Shown in pieces: positions 15,880-24,952 of a stretch of DNA of 64,000 nt (its first letter is position 1; each line of letters opens with the position of its first letter). Under the pieces are notes generated by a model. The model was given only the letters and a program-made list of their open reading frames with translations. It ran no database searches and was not told the origin of the DNA. This DNA is from Paenibacillus endophyticus (GTDB lineage: Bacteria; Bacillota; Bacilli; Paenibacillales; Paenibacillaceae): NCBI RefSeq assembly GCF_014192395.1, contig NZ_JACHXW010000033.1, forward strand, positions 1 to 64,000, given 5' to 3'. Position numbers and translations under genes: made by a program.

Positions 15880-16270
15880 AATGAATCGAACGGCCATGAA
15901 CAGGAGAAGTACGTTTGCTTGTGGATTCGCAGAGAGGACAACCGTCATTCGAATCGACGCCCCATTTTGGTGCGGCTATGAGACTCGGATGGGGCTGCAA
16001 GTTGTCTGGTCCGCCGAACGGAAATATGCACCTGGGAGCTTTGTTCCGAGCTGCTTCAGCATGACATGCACGATCAGTAGGATTAGGCGGAGACGCATAA
16101 TCGTTCTTGAAGGCGTACATGGGACTGGGCAGGGTAGGCAGCAACGTATCGTCTGCGTTAAAGACTTTGAGATGAATGATCCAAGGCTACGTCGCCTTGC
16201 TTGTTCAAGCAGAGTGGAACCGCGAGATTGCACGCCTCTGCAGCATAATATGCTGCAGGGGCTTTTTTTA
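15880..16270 (+). ncRNA. Cysteine T-box leader of cysE-cysS
   Basis: This long leader holds the hallmarks of a tRNA-sensing T-box: an AGTA/AGAGAG stem I region (about 15900-15945), a candidate Cys specifier codon TGC at 16027-16029, and the T-box sequence AGAGTGGAACCGCG at 16211-16224. The antiterminator arises from GCAGAG (16209-16214) pairing with CTCTGC (16237-16242). Uncharged tRNA-Cys should stabilise it and allow cysE-cysS expression. Open frames across the region are shadows. Confidence 0.9.
16234..16269 (+). terminator. T-box regulated terminator
   Basis: A 12-bp stem, GCCTCTGCAGCA (16234-16245) with TGCTGCAGGGGC (16251-16262), followed by seven T. It is mutually exclusive with the antiterminator described for the T-box leader. 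Confidence 0.92.
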
Positions 16271-16308
16271 TTGGAAATTTATGAGCGCATGAAAAAGGAG
16301 CATTGCTT

Positions 16309-16971
16309 ATGTTTCGTCACTTTCGATCGGACATCCAAGCGGTTTTTGAGAATGATCCGGCTGCACGCAGCCGCTTCGAGGTTGTTTTCACCTATTCGGG
16401 CTTGCATGCCATATGGGCACACCGCATTGCTCATCCGTTATACCGAAGAGGCTGGTTCACGATAGCTCGAATGATCTCTCAGGTAAGCCGGTTCATGACA
16501 GGGATAGAGATCCATCCAGGCGCGCGAGTCGGCGATCGGCTGTTTATTGACCACGGCATGGGTGTCGTTATCGGGGAAACCTGCGAGATTGGCGATGACG
16601 TTGTGATCTATCAAGGCGTCACTCTGGGCGGAACCGGCAAGGAAAAAGGTAAGCGCCACCCGACAATTGGCAATAATGTAGTTATTGGTTCCGGAGCGAA
16701 GGTGCTGGGCTCCTTCCAAGTGGGCGAGTTTTCCAATATAGGCTCCAATGCGGTCGTGCTTCGGGAAGTGCCGACGAATTGTACGGTAGTCGGAAATCCT
16801 GGGCGCGTCGTGAAGCGAAACGGCGAGCGGGTAGGCGACCGTCTAGACCATACGCAGCTCCCGGATCCGGTAATTGAAATGTTCCGTACGATGCAGAAGG
16901 AAATTGATGAATTAAAAACCGAGCTGAAGCAGCTTCGGGAACCAGTGGCCGGAGGAGAGATACGAAAATGA
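16309..16971 (+). CDS. cysE: Serine O-acetyltransferase
   Basis: The 220-residue enzyme makes O-acetylserine from serine and acetyl-CoA, the committed step of cysteine synthesis. It has an N-terminal helical part and a left-handed beta-helix of hexapeptide repeats containing FIDHGMGVVIGET and GVTLGGTGKEKGKRHPTIG. ATG 16309 has AAGGAG 8 nt upstream; a TTG at 16303 is less likely. It is under T-box control and overlaps cysS by 4 nt, so cysteine synthesis and its charging to tRNA are regulated together. Confidence 0.97.
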   Translation: MFRHFRSDIQAVFENDPAARSRFEVVFTYSGLHAIWAHRIAHPLYRRGWFTIARMISQVSRFMTGIEIHPGARVGDRLFIDHGMGVVIGETCEIGDDVVIYQGVTLGGTGKEKGKRHPTIGNNVVIGSGAKVLGSFQVGEFSNIGSNAVVLREVPTNCTVVGNPGRVVKRNGERVGDRLDHTQLPDPVIEMFRTMQKEIDELKTELKQLREPVAGGEIRK

Positions 16972-18407
16972 CAGTATCCATTTACAATACAGTTTCGAGG
17001 CTTAAAGAGCCTTTTGTACCCCAAGAACCGGGTAAGGTCAAAATGTATGTATGCGGTCCAACCGTGTACGATTATATCCATATTGGCAATGCACGCCCTG
17101 TCATTTTCTTTGACGTTGTTCGGCGGTATTTGGAGGAGTCGGGGAATGACGTGCAATACGTCGTTAACTTTACGGACGTGGACGACAAGCTTATCCGCAA
17201 AGCCGAACAGCTTGATACAACAGTGCCTGAAGTAGCAGAAAAGTTCATTGCGGCATTTTATGCAGACATTGAAGCGCTTGGCGTGCATAAGGCAACGCTC
17301 AATCCGCGAGTAACGGAGCATATTCCTCAAATTATTGCGTTTATCCAAGGTCTAATCGACAAAGGCTATGCATATATGAGCGATGGCGATGTTTATTTCC
17401 GAACGGCTGCTTTCGCTGATTATGGGAAGCTGTCGCATCAGAACATCGAAGAGCTGCAGTTTGGTATTCGTGTTGAGATTGGCGACCGCAAAGAGAATCA
17501 GCAGGACTTCGTATTGTGGAAAGGCGCGAAGCCGGGAGAGATTAAGTGGGAAAGTCCTTTTGGGGAAGGGCGTCCGGGCTGGCACATTGAATGCTCGGCT
17601 ATGGCTCGCGCTTACCTTGGCGATACGCTTGATATTCACGGAGGAGGGCATGATCTGCAATTCCCCCACCATGAATGCGAAGTGGCGCAATCCGAGGCGC
17701 TGACAGGAAAGCCGCTGGCGAATTATTGGATGCATAACGGGTACATTCATATCAATAATGAGAAGATGTCCAAATCGCTTGGCAATGGCATCACGGTACA
17801 TGAGCTTGTGAAGCGGGTTAAGCCTCATGCGATTCGTTACTTCATGCTTTCTACGCATTATCGCAGTCCGCTTAATTTCAGCGATGATACCGTAGCTCAA
17901 GCAGAGAATAGCGTGGAGCGGATCGCTAATTGCGCGGTCAACCTTAGGCATAGGCTTGCAGCGTCTGCAGGCGGAGCAAACCAAGCGGCAGCAGGAACTG
18001 GACTTGTCGCATCTGATGATGCAGAGCTCGATGCAAGGCTGAAAGTTATTCATGACCAGTTCCATGCCAAAATGAGCGATGATTTCAATACGCCAGACGC
18101 AATTACCTCCGTGTTTGACTTGGTTGCCGAGGCGAATCAATATCTCAATCGATCCGAAGCAGCCGCAGGCGGGGTTAGTGCTTTGCTCACGCTGCTCGAG
18201 CACATGGATGCGGTGCTTGGCTTGCTGCCGCAGCAGCAGGCGGACTCAGAGCTGCTTGACGCGGACATCGAACAGCTTATCGTAGAGCGTACGGAAGCAA
18301 GAGCTTCGAAAAATTGGGCGAGAGCGGATGAAATTCGGGTACTGCTCACAGAAAAAAACATTGTTCTTGAGGATACGCCTCAAGGTATCCGCTGGCGGCG
18401 CAAATGA
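16968..18407 (+). CDS. cysS: Cysteinyl-tRNA synthetase
   Basis: The 479-residue class I synthetase has HIGN at 38-41, the zinc-site Cys29 (MYVCGPTVYD), a second zinc cluster region (HIECSAMAR; FPHHECE) and KMSKS at 266-270. It is the second gene of the T-box operon. Its TGA overlaps the ATG of mrnC (ATGA), so the next gene is translationally coupled. Confidence 0.97.
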   Translation: MTVSIYNTVSRLKEPFVPQEPGKVKMYVCGPTVYDYIHIGNARPVIFFDVVRRYLEESGNDVQYVVNFTDVDDKLIRKAEQLDTTVPEVAEKFIAAFYADIEALGVHKATLNPRVTEHIPQIIAFIQGLIDKGYAYMSDGDVYFRTAAFADYGKLSHQNIEELQFGIRVEIGDRKENQQDFVLWKGAKPGEIKWESPFGEGRPGWHIECSAMARAYLGDTLDIHGGGHDLQFPHHECEVAQSEALTGKPLANYWMHNGYIHINNEKMSKSLGNGITVHELVKRVKPHAIRYFMLSTHYRSPLNFSDDTVAQAENSVERIANCAVNLRHRLAASAGGANQAAAGTGLVASDDAELDARLKVIHDQFHAKMSDDFNTPDAITSVFDLVAEANQYLNRSEAAAGGVSALLTLLEHMDAVLGLLPQQQADSELLDADIEQLIVERTEARASKNWARADEIRVLLTEKNIVLEDTPQGIRWRRK

Positions 18408-18838
18408 GCGAGCGCATAGATGCGAACGCACTGTTGTTTCACGCACCCTCCAAAACGCCGCAGCTGATGAATCCCGTCATCCTTGCATATATGGGCGATG
18501 CTGTGTTCGAGCTTTTGGTAAGGCAGTATTTAATATCGCTACCTAACCAAAAGTCTCATCATATACACCGTGAGGCAACAAAGTTTGTTTCGGCTAAAGG
18601 CCAGAAAAGGGTGCTTGATCTATGGCAGCCGCATCTGACTGAAGAAGAGGCGGACATCGTCCGCCGCGGCCGCAATTCAAAATCGGGAGCACCTCCCAAA
18701 AATGCGGACCTTGCAGATTATCGGCTTGCTACGGCTTTGGAGAGCTTAGTCGGTTATCTTTATTATGAAGGACGCATCGAACGCATGCATGAGCTATTTT
18801 CGATTGCCATCGGCAAACAACAGACAGTCGAAGGCTAA
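18404..18838 (+). CDS. mrnC: Mini-ribonuclease III
   Basis: This 144-residue protein is an RNase III catalytic domain without a dsRNA-binding domain. The catalytic acids lie in MGDAVFELLVRQ and TALESLVGYLYYEG. In B. subtilis Mini-III matures 23S rRNA ends. It overlaps cysS by 4 nt and lies upstream of the 23S rRNA methyltransferase gene rlmB, a grouping conserved in Bacilli. Confidence 0.95.
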   Translation: MSERIDANALLFHAPSKTPQLMNPVILAYMGDAVFELLVRQYLISLPNQKSHHIHREATKFVSAKGQKRVLDLWQPHLTEEEADIVRRGRNSKSGAPPKNADLADYRLATALESLVGYLYYEGRIERMHELFSIAIGKQQTVEG

Positions 18839-18882
18839 AAGAGCTTTGCACGATACTATAAAGATACGAGGAGGGTAACCGA

Positions 18883-19638
18883 ATGACGGAAGAAACGATA
18901 CAAGACGAGATGATTGCGGGCAAACACCCGGTACTGGAAGCTTTGCGCTCCGGACGAGAAATCAATAAAATTTGGATTGCCGACGGCGCTCAGAAAACAT
19001 TAACACAGCCGATTGTCGCGGAAGCGAAAAAATTCGGCATCGTCGTACAGTTCGTTGATAAAAGAAAGCTGGACAGCTTAACGCCTGGCGTTACGCATCA
19101 AGGGGTAGTTGCACAGGCTGCCGCATTTGCGTATGTCGAGGTAGAGGAAATTCTTGAACGCGCGAAGGAGCGGGATGAAATTCCTTTTATTCTGCTGCTC
19201 GATGAGATCGAAGATCCGCATAACCTTGGGTCGATATTGCGTACGGCAGAATGTACTGGGGTTCATGGCGTGATAATTCCGAAAAGAAGGTCCGCAGGCT
19301 TAACGGCGACGGTTCTGAAAACATCAGCCGGAGCGGCAGAGCATGTGCCGGTTGCACGCGTGACGAACCTCGCTCAAACCATCGATAAGCTGAAAGAGGC
19401 TGGAGTGTGGGTAGCTGGCACCGACCTGAGCGCTTCGCAGGACGTGTACAAAATGAAATTCGACATGCCGCTCGTTGTGGTTATCGGAAATGAAAGCAAA
19501 GGAATGGGAAGGCTGATCAAGGAGAAATGCGATTTCCTTGTTAAATTGCCGATGTTAGGTCAGTTGAACTCCCTGAATGCTTCTGTAGCGGCAGGCGTTC
19601 TTATGTATGAGGTTGTACGCCAACGCCGGAGCCTTTAG
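18883..19638 (+). CDS. rlmB: 23S rRNA 2'-O-methyltransferase RlmB (TrmH/SpoU family)
   Basis: The 251-residue protein has an N-terminal L30-like substrate-binding domain (AGKHPVLEALRSGREINKIW) and a C-terminal SPOUT knot with the three family motifs: DEIEDPHNLGSILRTAEC, VVIGNESKGM and LPMLGQLNSLNASVAAGVL. It is predicted to methylate the 2'-OH of a guanosine in the 23S peptidyl transferase loop. The start ATG follows an AGGAGGG site. rae1 starts within a few nt of its stop. Confidence 0.94.
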   Translation: MTEETIQDEMIAGKHPVLEALRSGREINKIWIADGAQKTLTQPIVAEAKKFGIVVQFVDKRKLDSLTPGVTHQGVVAQAAAFAYVEVEEILERAKERDEIPFILLLDEIEDPHNLGSILRTAECTGVHGVIIPKRRSAGLTATVLKTSAGAAEHVPVARVTNLAQTIDKLKEAGVWVAGTDLSASQDVYKMKFDMPLVVVIGNESKGMGRLIKEKCDFLVKLPMLGQLNSLNASVAAGVLMYEVVRQRRSL

Positions 19639-19641
19639 GTG

Positions 19642-20166
19642 ATGAACCGGAAGGACGATATTTTGTTAGTCGATGGATATAACATGATTGGCGCTTGGCC
19701 CGTGCTAGAGAAGCTGAAGGAGTATGACCTTGAGGAAGCGCGGGACAAGCTGCTGGACATGATGGCAGACTATCAAGGCTTTACGGGGATGCAGGTATAC
19801 GTCGTATTCGATGCACATCAAGTTCCAGGACTAGGCGCAACATATAGACATCATAAGCTGACAATCGTATATACGAAAGAAAAGGAAACAGCCGACGAGT
19901 GCATCGAGCGTCTATGCTCCGAGCTATATGTACGCCGCAGGAACATTTACGTAGCCACATCGGATTTGGTGGAGCAGCATGTTGCTTTCGGCAAAGGCGC
20001 GCTTAGGGTTTCTGCCCGTGAATTGCTCATCGATATTGGTCAAAACCGGAAAAACATTGAGCAATCGCTCCGTGAAGATAAACCTGGCACGCGCAATTCG
20101 GTTGATGGGATAATCAGTCTTGAAATTCGCAGCCAACTTGAAAAGCTAAGGCGCGGAGAGAAATAG
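19642..20166 (+). CDS. rae1: Rae1 (YacP), ribosome-associated endoribonuclease, NYN domain
   Basis: The 174-residue NYN/PIN-like nuclease has the acidic motif LLVDGYNMIGAWP near the N-terminus, then VVFDAHQ, KEKETADECIERL and VATSDLVEQ. In B. subtilis Rae1 cleaves mRNA in the ribosomal A site. GTG 19639 and ATG 19642 both follow the rlmB stop; neither has a clear own ribosome binding site beyond CGGAG inside rlmB, so translation is probably coupled. I chose the ATG. Confidence 0.92.
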   Translation: MNRKDDILLVDGYNMIGAWPVLEKLKEYDLEEARDKLLDMMADYQGFTGMQVYVVFDAHQVPGLGATYRHHKLTIVYTKEKETADECIERLCSELYVRRRNIYVATSDLVEQHVAFGKGALRVSARELLIDIGQNRKNIEQSLREDKPGTRNSVDGIISLEIRSQLEKLRRGEK

Positions 20167-20274
20167 TGGAAGGATAGCAGCGGTGTTTGCTAAGGTTGCG
20201 AAGCGAATGCCAATGCAGATTCCACAAAGTTACAAAATTGCTAGATACTCGATAGTTTACGGATGCCCGATTGG

Positions 20275-20304
20275 TTGACGGTGTAAGGTTACATAATGTA
20301 TACT
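20275..20304 (+). promoter_or_regulatory. SigA promoter of sigH
   Basis: TTGACG (20275-20280) and TATACT (20299-20304) are separated by 18 bp and lie about 160 nt upstream of sigH. The rest of the gap after rae1 shows no further element that I can support. Confidence 0.7.
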
Positions 20305-20463
20305 GACTCTATTATTAGCGATAAGAACGTGCTGTATTTCCATAAGAAACTTTCTTATCTTTGGACGTAAATTGCTGCCGGGGCCATGCTACTGGATCGG
20401 CAGGATAAATTTGCGTGAATACGAATCTAGCGGTGTACGCCTTGCAGGCCGGAGGGATAGTTC

Positions 20464-21114
20464 GTGAGTATCGACCTCAAAGAATGGAGTACGCTTGAGT
20501 ATGACAGCAGTACGGACGAGGATATCGTCGAAGCGGTCCGCAATGGCGACAGTATGGCGTTGGAATACTTGATTAATAAGTATAAGAATTTCGTGAGGGC
20601 TAAAGCGCGCTCCTATTTTCTTATCGGTGCGGATCGTGAAGATATCGTGCAGGAGGGTATGATAGGTCTATATAAAGCAATTCGAGATTTCAAAGGGGAC
20701 AAGCTAGCTAGCTTCAAGGCCTTTGCGGAGTTGTGTATTACTAGACAGATTATTACCGCCATCAAAACAGCCACGCGTCAGAAGCATATCCCGCTTAATT
20801 CCTACGTATCGCTTGATAAGCCCATTTATGACGAAGATTCGGATCGCACGCTGCTGGATGTCATCTGTGGTACGCGAGTATCTGATCCCGAAGAATTGAT
20901 TATCAATCAAGAAGAGTTTATTGGTCTGGAAGACAAGATGTCCGAGATTTTAAGCGATCTTGAGCGCAAGGTGCTTATGCTTTATTTGGATGGAAGATCG
21001 TATCAGGAAATTGCTGTCGATTTGGATCGACACGTGAAATCCATTGATAACGCTCTCCAACGAGTGAAACGCAAGCTAGAACGTTATTTGGAAGTCAGAG
21101 ACATTAGCGGTTAA
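20464..21114 (+). CDS. sigH: RNA polymerase sigma-H factor (early sporulation/transition state)
   Basis: The 216-residue sigma-70 family protein corresponds to SigH/Spo0H: region 2 (EYLINKYKNFVRAKARSYFLIGADREDIVQEGMIGL) for -10 recognition and region 4 (LSDLERKVLMLYLDGRSYQEIAVDL) for -35 recognition. It drives transition-state and early sporulation genes. The start is GTG at 20464 with GGAGGG 7 nt upstream. The position between rae1 and rpmG-secE-nusG is conserved in Bacillales. Confidence 0.96.
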   Translation: MSIDLKEWSTLEYDSSTDEDIVEAVRNGDSMALEYLINKYKNFVRAKARSYFLIGADREDIVQEGMIGLYKAIRDFKGDKLASFKAFAELCITRQIITAIKTATRQKHIPLNSYVSLDKPIYDEDSDRTLLDVICGTRVSDPEELIINQEEFIGLEDKMSEILSDLERKVLMLYLDGRSYQEIAVDLDRHVKSIDNALQRVKRKLERYLEVRDISG

Positions 21115-21152
21115 ACGCATTCATACGTAAATCGTCATTAATGAGGGCTGTC

Positions 21153-21178
21153 TTCCATCTGGCGGTGTCTAGATGGAA
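21153..21178 (+). terminator. Possible terminator after sigH
   Basis: TTCCATCT (21153-21160) pairs with AGATGGAA (21171-21178), followed after 9 nt by CTTTTTG. The separation from the T-run makes this a weak terminator. Confidence 0.45.
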
Positions 21179-21287
21179 TATAGGTCCTTTTTGTTTTAAA
21201 CGGGCGTAAGTAGACTATAATGGTAGAAACGAGCCCGATGCTCTTGTGATTACCAGTTTTTCGCAGGCTTGACACTTATCTTTTACA

Positions 21288-21316
21288 TTGACATCAAAAT
21301 TGCTGTGTGATAAAGT
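21288..21316 (+). promoter_or_regulatory. Promoter of rpmG-secE-nusG
   Basis: Perfect TTGACA (21288-21293), 17-bp spacer and TAAAGT (21311-21316), about 110 nt before rpmG. A second TTGACA at 21269 has no matching -10. Confidence 0.65.
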
Positions 21317-21428
21317 GTTTAGGTAGGCCTAAAATCGAGGTTTTTTTTCGTTTTGGCGTTGGAATCAATGAACTTTCATATAGAGCTTCATGATTCGTAT
21401 TTTGTAGCAGTTCGGGAGGTGTAATTCA

Positions 21429-21578
21429 ATGCGGGTAATTATCACGTTGGCATGCACAAACTGCAAACAGAGAAACTATGCGAGCAGCAAGAACAAACGC
21501 AATCACCCCGACCGCATCGAGTTGAAGAAGTTTTGCAAGTTCTGTAACGAGCAGACTCCTCATCGCGAGACGAGATAG
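21429..21578 (+). CDS. rpmG: 50S ribosomal protein L33 (zinc-ribbon type)
   Basis: This 49-residue protein, MRVIITLACTNCKQRNY..., has two CxxC pairs (CTNC and CKFC), so it is the zinc-containing C+ form of L33. GGGAGGTG lies about 6 nt upstream of the ATG. It precedes secE by 18 nt in the conserved rpmG-secE-nusG cluster. It is small but unmistakable in sequence and position. Confidence 0.95.
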   Translation: MRVIITLACTNCKQRNYASSKNKRNHPDRIELKKFCKFCNEQTPHRETR

Positions 21579-21596
21579 TCAATTGGAGGTGTGAAC

Positions 21597-21806
21597 GTGG
21601 CATTTTTGGCTAAACTAAAGCAAAGCTTTGGTACAACGTTTAGTTTTTTTGCCGACAGCTGGGCGGAACTTAAGAAGGTTCGCTGGCCAAGCCGTAAAGA
21701 GTTGACAAGCTATTCGATCGTGGTATTGTTGACGATCACGTTTGTAACGATTTATTTCTGGCTTCTTGACATCGGGATCTCGTCTCTGGTTGAATTCATT
21801 GTTTAA
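21597..21806 (+). CDS. secE: Preprotein translocase subunit SecE
   Basis: The 69-residue SecE has the short single-helix form typical of Firmicutes: an amphipathic N-terminal segment with the conserved WAELKKVRWPSRKEL motif, then one membrane helix (SIVVLLTITFVTIYFWLLDI). It clamps SecY in the SecYEG channel. GTG at 21597 lies 6 nt from GGAGGT and is preferred over GTG 21591, which abuts the ribosome binding site. Confidence 0.95.
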   Translation: MAFLAKLKQSFGTTFSFFADSWAELKKVRWPSRKELTSYSIVVLLTITFVTIYFWLLDIGISSLVEFIV

Positions 21807-21830
21807 GAATGGTCCAAAGGTGGATTTGTG

Positions 21831-22364
21831 ATGGAAAAAAGATGGTACGTCGTGCATACTTACTCAGGCTATGAGAACAAGGTGAAAGCCAATTTGGAGC
21901 GCCGTGTTGAATCGATGGGCATGGAAGACAAAATCTTCCGCGTGCTCGTTCCTATGGAAGATGAAGTGGTAGAGAAGGACGGTAAGAAAAAGACTGTCCA
22001 ACGTAAAGTCTACCCCGGATATGTTCTTGTGGAAATGGTTCAAACCGACGATTCATGGTACGTTGTTCGAAATACGCCTGGCGTAACTGGATTTGTAGGA
22101 TCAACTGGATCAGGTTCAAAACCGATTCCTCTATTGCCAGATGAGGTTGAGCAAATACTCAAGCACATGGGCATGGAAGAGCCGAAACCGAAAATCGAGT
22201 TTGATCTGAAAGAAACGGTTCGCGTCAAAGTAGGTCCTTTCGCAGATTTTGTTGGTACAGTAGAAGAAATTTTGCTGGACAAAGCGAAGTTAAAGGTTCA
22301 TGTAAACATGTTTGGCAGGGAGACCCCGCTAGAGCTGGATTACACTCAAGTGGAGAAGATATAA
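21831..22364 (+). CDS. nusG: Transcription termination/antitermination factor NusG
   Basis: The 177-residue protein has an NGN domain starting MEKRWYVVHTYSGYENKVK, including the PGYVLVEM and VRNTPGVTGFVG motifs, and a C-terminal KOW domain (VGPFADFVGTVEEILLDKAKL). It binds RNA polymerase and modulates pausing. ATG 21831 has AAGGTGG 7 nt upstream; GTG 21828 is an in-frame alternative. Confidence 0.96.
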   Translation: MEKRWYVVHTYSGYENKVKANLERRVESMGMEDKIFRVLVPMEDEVVEKDGKKKTVQRKVYPGYVLVEMVQTDDSWYVVRNTPGVTGFVGSTGSGSKPIPLLPDEVEQILKHMGMEEPKPKIEFDLKETVRVKVGPFADFVGTVEEILLDKAKLKVHVNMFGRETPLELDYTQVEKI

Positions 22365-22487
22365 TATCTGGTTTCCAAAACCCACTGGGTTAAACCGGTG
22401 GAGGTTTGGACGCGAAGTGGCAATGCCTCTTAATCAGTGGCATATGCTATTTACGCATGGAATAAAGGGTAAGGAGGTGTGTCAGGC

Positions 22488-22913
22488 ATGGCAAAAAAGG
22501 TCATTAAAATGGTCAAATTGCAAGTTCCTGCAGGTAAAGCAAACCCAGCGCCGCCGATCGGTCCAGCACTTGGTCAAGCAGGCGTTAACATCATGGCGTT
22601 TTGTAAAGAGTTTAATGCTCGTACCGCAGATCAAGCAGGCTTGATTATTCCAGTCGTTATTACAGTATTCGAAGACCGTTCTTTCACTTTCGAAACAAAA
22701 ACGCCGCCGGCAGCAGTATTGCTTCGCGTCGCAGCTGGTATCGAAAAAGGTTCAGGCGAACCGAACAAGAAAAAGGTCGCTACTGTAAAACGTGACAAAG
22801 TTCGCGAAATCGCTGAGCAAAAAATGCCGGATCTTAACGCAGCTTCAGTTGAAGCAGCAATGCGTATGGTTGAAGGTACTGCTCGCAGCATGGGCGTAAC
22901 TATTGTTGACTAA
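22488..22913 (+). CDS. rplK: 50S ribosomal protein L11
   Basis: At 141 residues this is the usual length of L11. It has the N-terminal PPIGPALGQAGVNIMAFCKEFNA motif and the C-terminal 23S-binding domain of the GTPase-associated centre. AAGGAGGT lies 9 nt before ATG 22488. A GC-rich hairpin (22374-22409) sits in the 123-nt leader between nusG and this gene. Confidence 0.97.
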   Translation: MAKKVIKMVKLQVPAGKANPAPPIGPALGQAGVNIMAFCKEFNARTADQAGLIIPVVITVFEDRSFTFETKTPPAAVLLRVAAGIEKGSGEPNKKKVATVKRDKVREIAEQKMPDLNAASVEAAMRMVEGTARSMGVTIVD

Positions 22914-23013
22914 TTTTACTCAGTAGCTTGCTTTGCGAAGCTTCGGCTTTCGCGAGTGGGAGGATCATCCTTAGGAGGATTTTTCGCTACTACCACATGA
23001 GGAGGAAATTACA

Positions 23014-23706
23014 ATGGCTAAACAAGGTAAAAAATATCTAGAAGCTGTTAAGCTGATTGACAGCGAAGCAACTTACGAGCCTTTAGAAGCGATTGAGCTT
23101 GTAAAGAAGGCAGCAACAGCTAAGTTCGACGAATCCGTTGAAGTAGCAGTTCGTTTGGGTGTAGACCCGCGTAAACAAGACCAAGCCGTTCGTGGCGTAG
23201 TTGTACTTCCACACGGAACTGGTAAAACAAAACGCGTTCTCGTTTTCGCAAAAGGCGAAAAAGTGAAAGAAGCGGAAGCTGCGGGCGCAGACTTTGTCGG
23301 CGATGCAGACATGATCAACAAAATCCAACAAGGCTGGTTCGAATTCGACGTTTGCGTAGCAACGCCGGACATGATGGCTGAAGTTGGTAAACTTGGACGT
23401 ATTCTTGGTGGTAAAGGCTTGATGCCTAACCCTAAAGCTGGTACAGTAACGTTTGACGTTGCTAAAGCCGTTCAAGAAATTAAAGCCGGTAAGATTGAAT
23501 ACCGTCTTGATAAAGCAGGTCAAATCCATGCTCCAATCGGAAAAGTATCATTTGATGCTGAGAAACTCAACGAGAACCTCAAATCATTGATCGATGCACT
23601 TAACCGTGCTAAACCGGCTGCTGCAAAAGGTGTTTACCTGAAAAACATCGCCGTTTCTTCGACAATGGGCCCTGGCGCTCGTGTTTCTACAGCGGTTTAT
23701 CGCTAA
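23014..23706 (+). CDS. rplA: 50S ribosomal protein L1
   Basis: The 230-residue protein matches bacterial L1 throughout, with MAKQGKKYLEAVKLID at the start and the GRILGGKGLMPNPKAGTVT motif that binds the L1 stalk rRNA. AGGAGG precedes the ATG. It is transcribed with rplK. Confidence 0.97.
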   Translation: MAKQGKKYLEAVKLIDSEATYEPLEAIELVKKAATAKFDESVEVAVRLGVDPRKQDQAVRGVVVLPHGTGKTKRVLVFAKGEKVKEAEAAGADFVGDADMINKIQQGWFEFDVCVATPDMMAEVGKLGRILGGKGLMPNPKAGTVTFDVAKAVQEIKAGKIEYRLDKAGQIHAPIGKVSFDAEKLNENLKSLIDALNRAKPAAAKGVYLKNIAVSSTMGPGARVSTAVYR

Positions 23707-23734
23707 GAAGAACGGAACTAAATTCGAATACGCA

Positions 23735-23880
23735 TACCGTAGACAGTAGGTGCCATAAGGCTTAATTTCCTACCGAGGTGTTATGATAAAACGTTTGTAA
23801 GCAATATTCAATCCTTTCCGGGTTGATGCGCGATAACGACATCATGGCCTTCGCAGTGTCTGCGAAGGCCTTTCTCATGC
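23735..23880 (+). ncRNA. L10 leader (autoregulatory rplJL leader RNA)
   Basis: The region carries the CCGTAGACAGTAGGTGCC segment typical of Bacilli L10 leaders, the partner segment TTCCTACCGAGGTG, and a terminator-like hairpin, GGCCTTCGCA (23846-23855) with TGCGAAGGCC (23861-23870), followed by TTTCTC. L10(L12) binding is expected to reduce rplJ-rplL expression. Confidence 0.85.
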
Positions 23881-23942
23881 ATCGAGGCGTGGAAAGCCCG
23901 TCGTAATTAACGGAATGTATACTATTACGGGAGGTGTACAGT

Positions 23943-24446
23943 TTGGCTAACGCAAATATCATCCAAGAGAAACAAGAGGCAGTTGCCGTAATCGCGGCGA
24001 AAATTGCTTCTAGCTCCAGTACAGTAGTAGCTGACTACCGTGGATTGAACGTTGCGCAAGTTACTGAGCTTCGGAAACAGCTTCGTGAAGCAGGAATTGA
24101 ATTCCAAGTTCTTAAAAACTCGCTCGTTCGCCGCGCAACTGAAGGTACGGATTATGTAGAATTGAACAACATTCTTACAGGTCCTACTGCAATTGCATTC
24201 GGTAAGGAAGACGCTGTTGCTCCAGCAAAAATTTTGAACGATTTTGCTAAGAAAAACGATGCTTTGAAACTTAAAGGCGGCGTTGTAGAAGGTAAAGTCG
24301 TATCTCAAGAAGAAATTAAAGCTCTTGCGGAACTTCCGTCCCGCGAAGGTTTGCTCTCTATGCTACTCAGCGTATTGCAAGCTCCAGTGCGCAACTTCGC
24401 GCTTGCAGTTAAAGCAGTCGGTGAAAAACAAGAAGCAGGCGTTTAA
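23943..24446 (+). CDS. rplJ: 50S ribosomal protein L10
   Basis: The 167-residue protein forms the base of the ribosomal stalk: an N-terminal rRNA-binding domain (SSTVVADYRGLNVAQVTELR) and a C-terminal helix that carries L7/L12 dimers (LPSREGLLSMLLSVLQAPVR). TTG at 23943 has GGGAGGT 7 nt upstream and gives the normal N-terminus; GTG 23934 overlaps the ribosome binding site. It lies downstream of the L10 leader. Confidence 0.96.
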   Translation: MANANIIQEKQEAVAVIAAKIASSSSTVVADYRGLNVAQVTELRKQLREAGIEFQVLKNSLVRRATEGTDYVELNNILTGPTAIAFGKEDAVAPAKILNDFAKKNDALKLKGGVVEGKVVSQEEIKALAELPSREGLLSMLLSVLQAPVRNFALAVKAVGEKQEAGV

Positions 24447-24536
24447 TTTCTACTCAAGACCGCTTACAGTATTGAACCGGCGTAAGCCGGCTTAGGATAA
24501 AACAAAAAAATAAACCACATTCCCGGAGGTATAATC

Positions 24537-24896
24537 ATGTCTAAAGAACAAATCTTAGAAGCGATTAAAGTTATGAACGTTCTTGAACTGAACGAGCTTG
24601 TTAAAGCAATTGAAGAAGAATTCGGCGTAACTGCAGCAGCTCCAGTAGCAGCAGCAGGTGCAGGCGCGGCTGTTGAAGCTGAGCAAACAGAATTCGACGT
24701 AATCCTTAACGGCGCTGGCGCTTCCAAAATCAACGTAATCAAAGTTGTTCGCGAAATTACAGGTCTTGGCCTGAAAGAAGCGAAAGACTTGGTTGACAGC
24801 GCTCCTAAAGCTGTTAAAGAAAAAGTTGCTAAAGAAGAAGCTGAAGCAGTTGCAGCTAAACTTTCTGAAGCTGGCGCTTCTGTAGAAGTTAAGTAG
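24537..24896 (+). CDS. rplL: 50S ribosomal protein L7/L12
   Basis: The 119-residue protein has the N-terminal dimerisation domain, an Ala/Gly-rich hinge (AAAPVAAAGAGAAVEAE) and the C-terminal factor-binding domain (GASKINVIKVVREITGLGLKEAKDLV). It recruits translation GTPases. CGGAGGT lies upstream of the ATG. Confidence 0.97.
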   Translation: MSKEQILEAIKVMNVLELNELVKAIEEEFGVTAAAPVAAAGAGAAVEAEQTEFDVILNGAGASKINVIKVVREITGLGLKEAKDLVDSAPKAVKEKVAKEEAEAVAAKLSEAGASVEVK

Positions 24897-24952
24897 TATT
24901 CGTTAAACCATATAAGCTGATCATGCGATTGTACGATGAATCGGCTGGCGAG

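Noticed and set aside
15848..16465. 205-codon plus-strand frame before and into cysE
   Set aside because: It covers the T-box leader and reads cysE in the wrong frame; the RNA element explains the sequence.
17352..18203. 283-codon minus-strand frame inside cysS
   Set aside because: Antisense shadow of a conserved synthetase gene; no start signal or recognisable domain.
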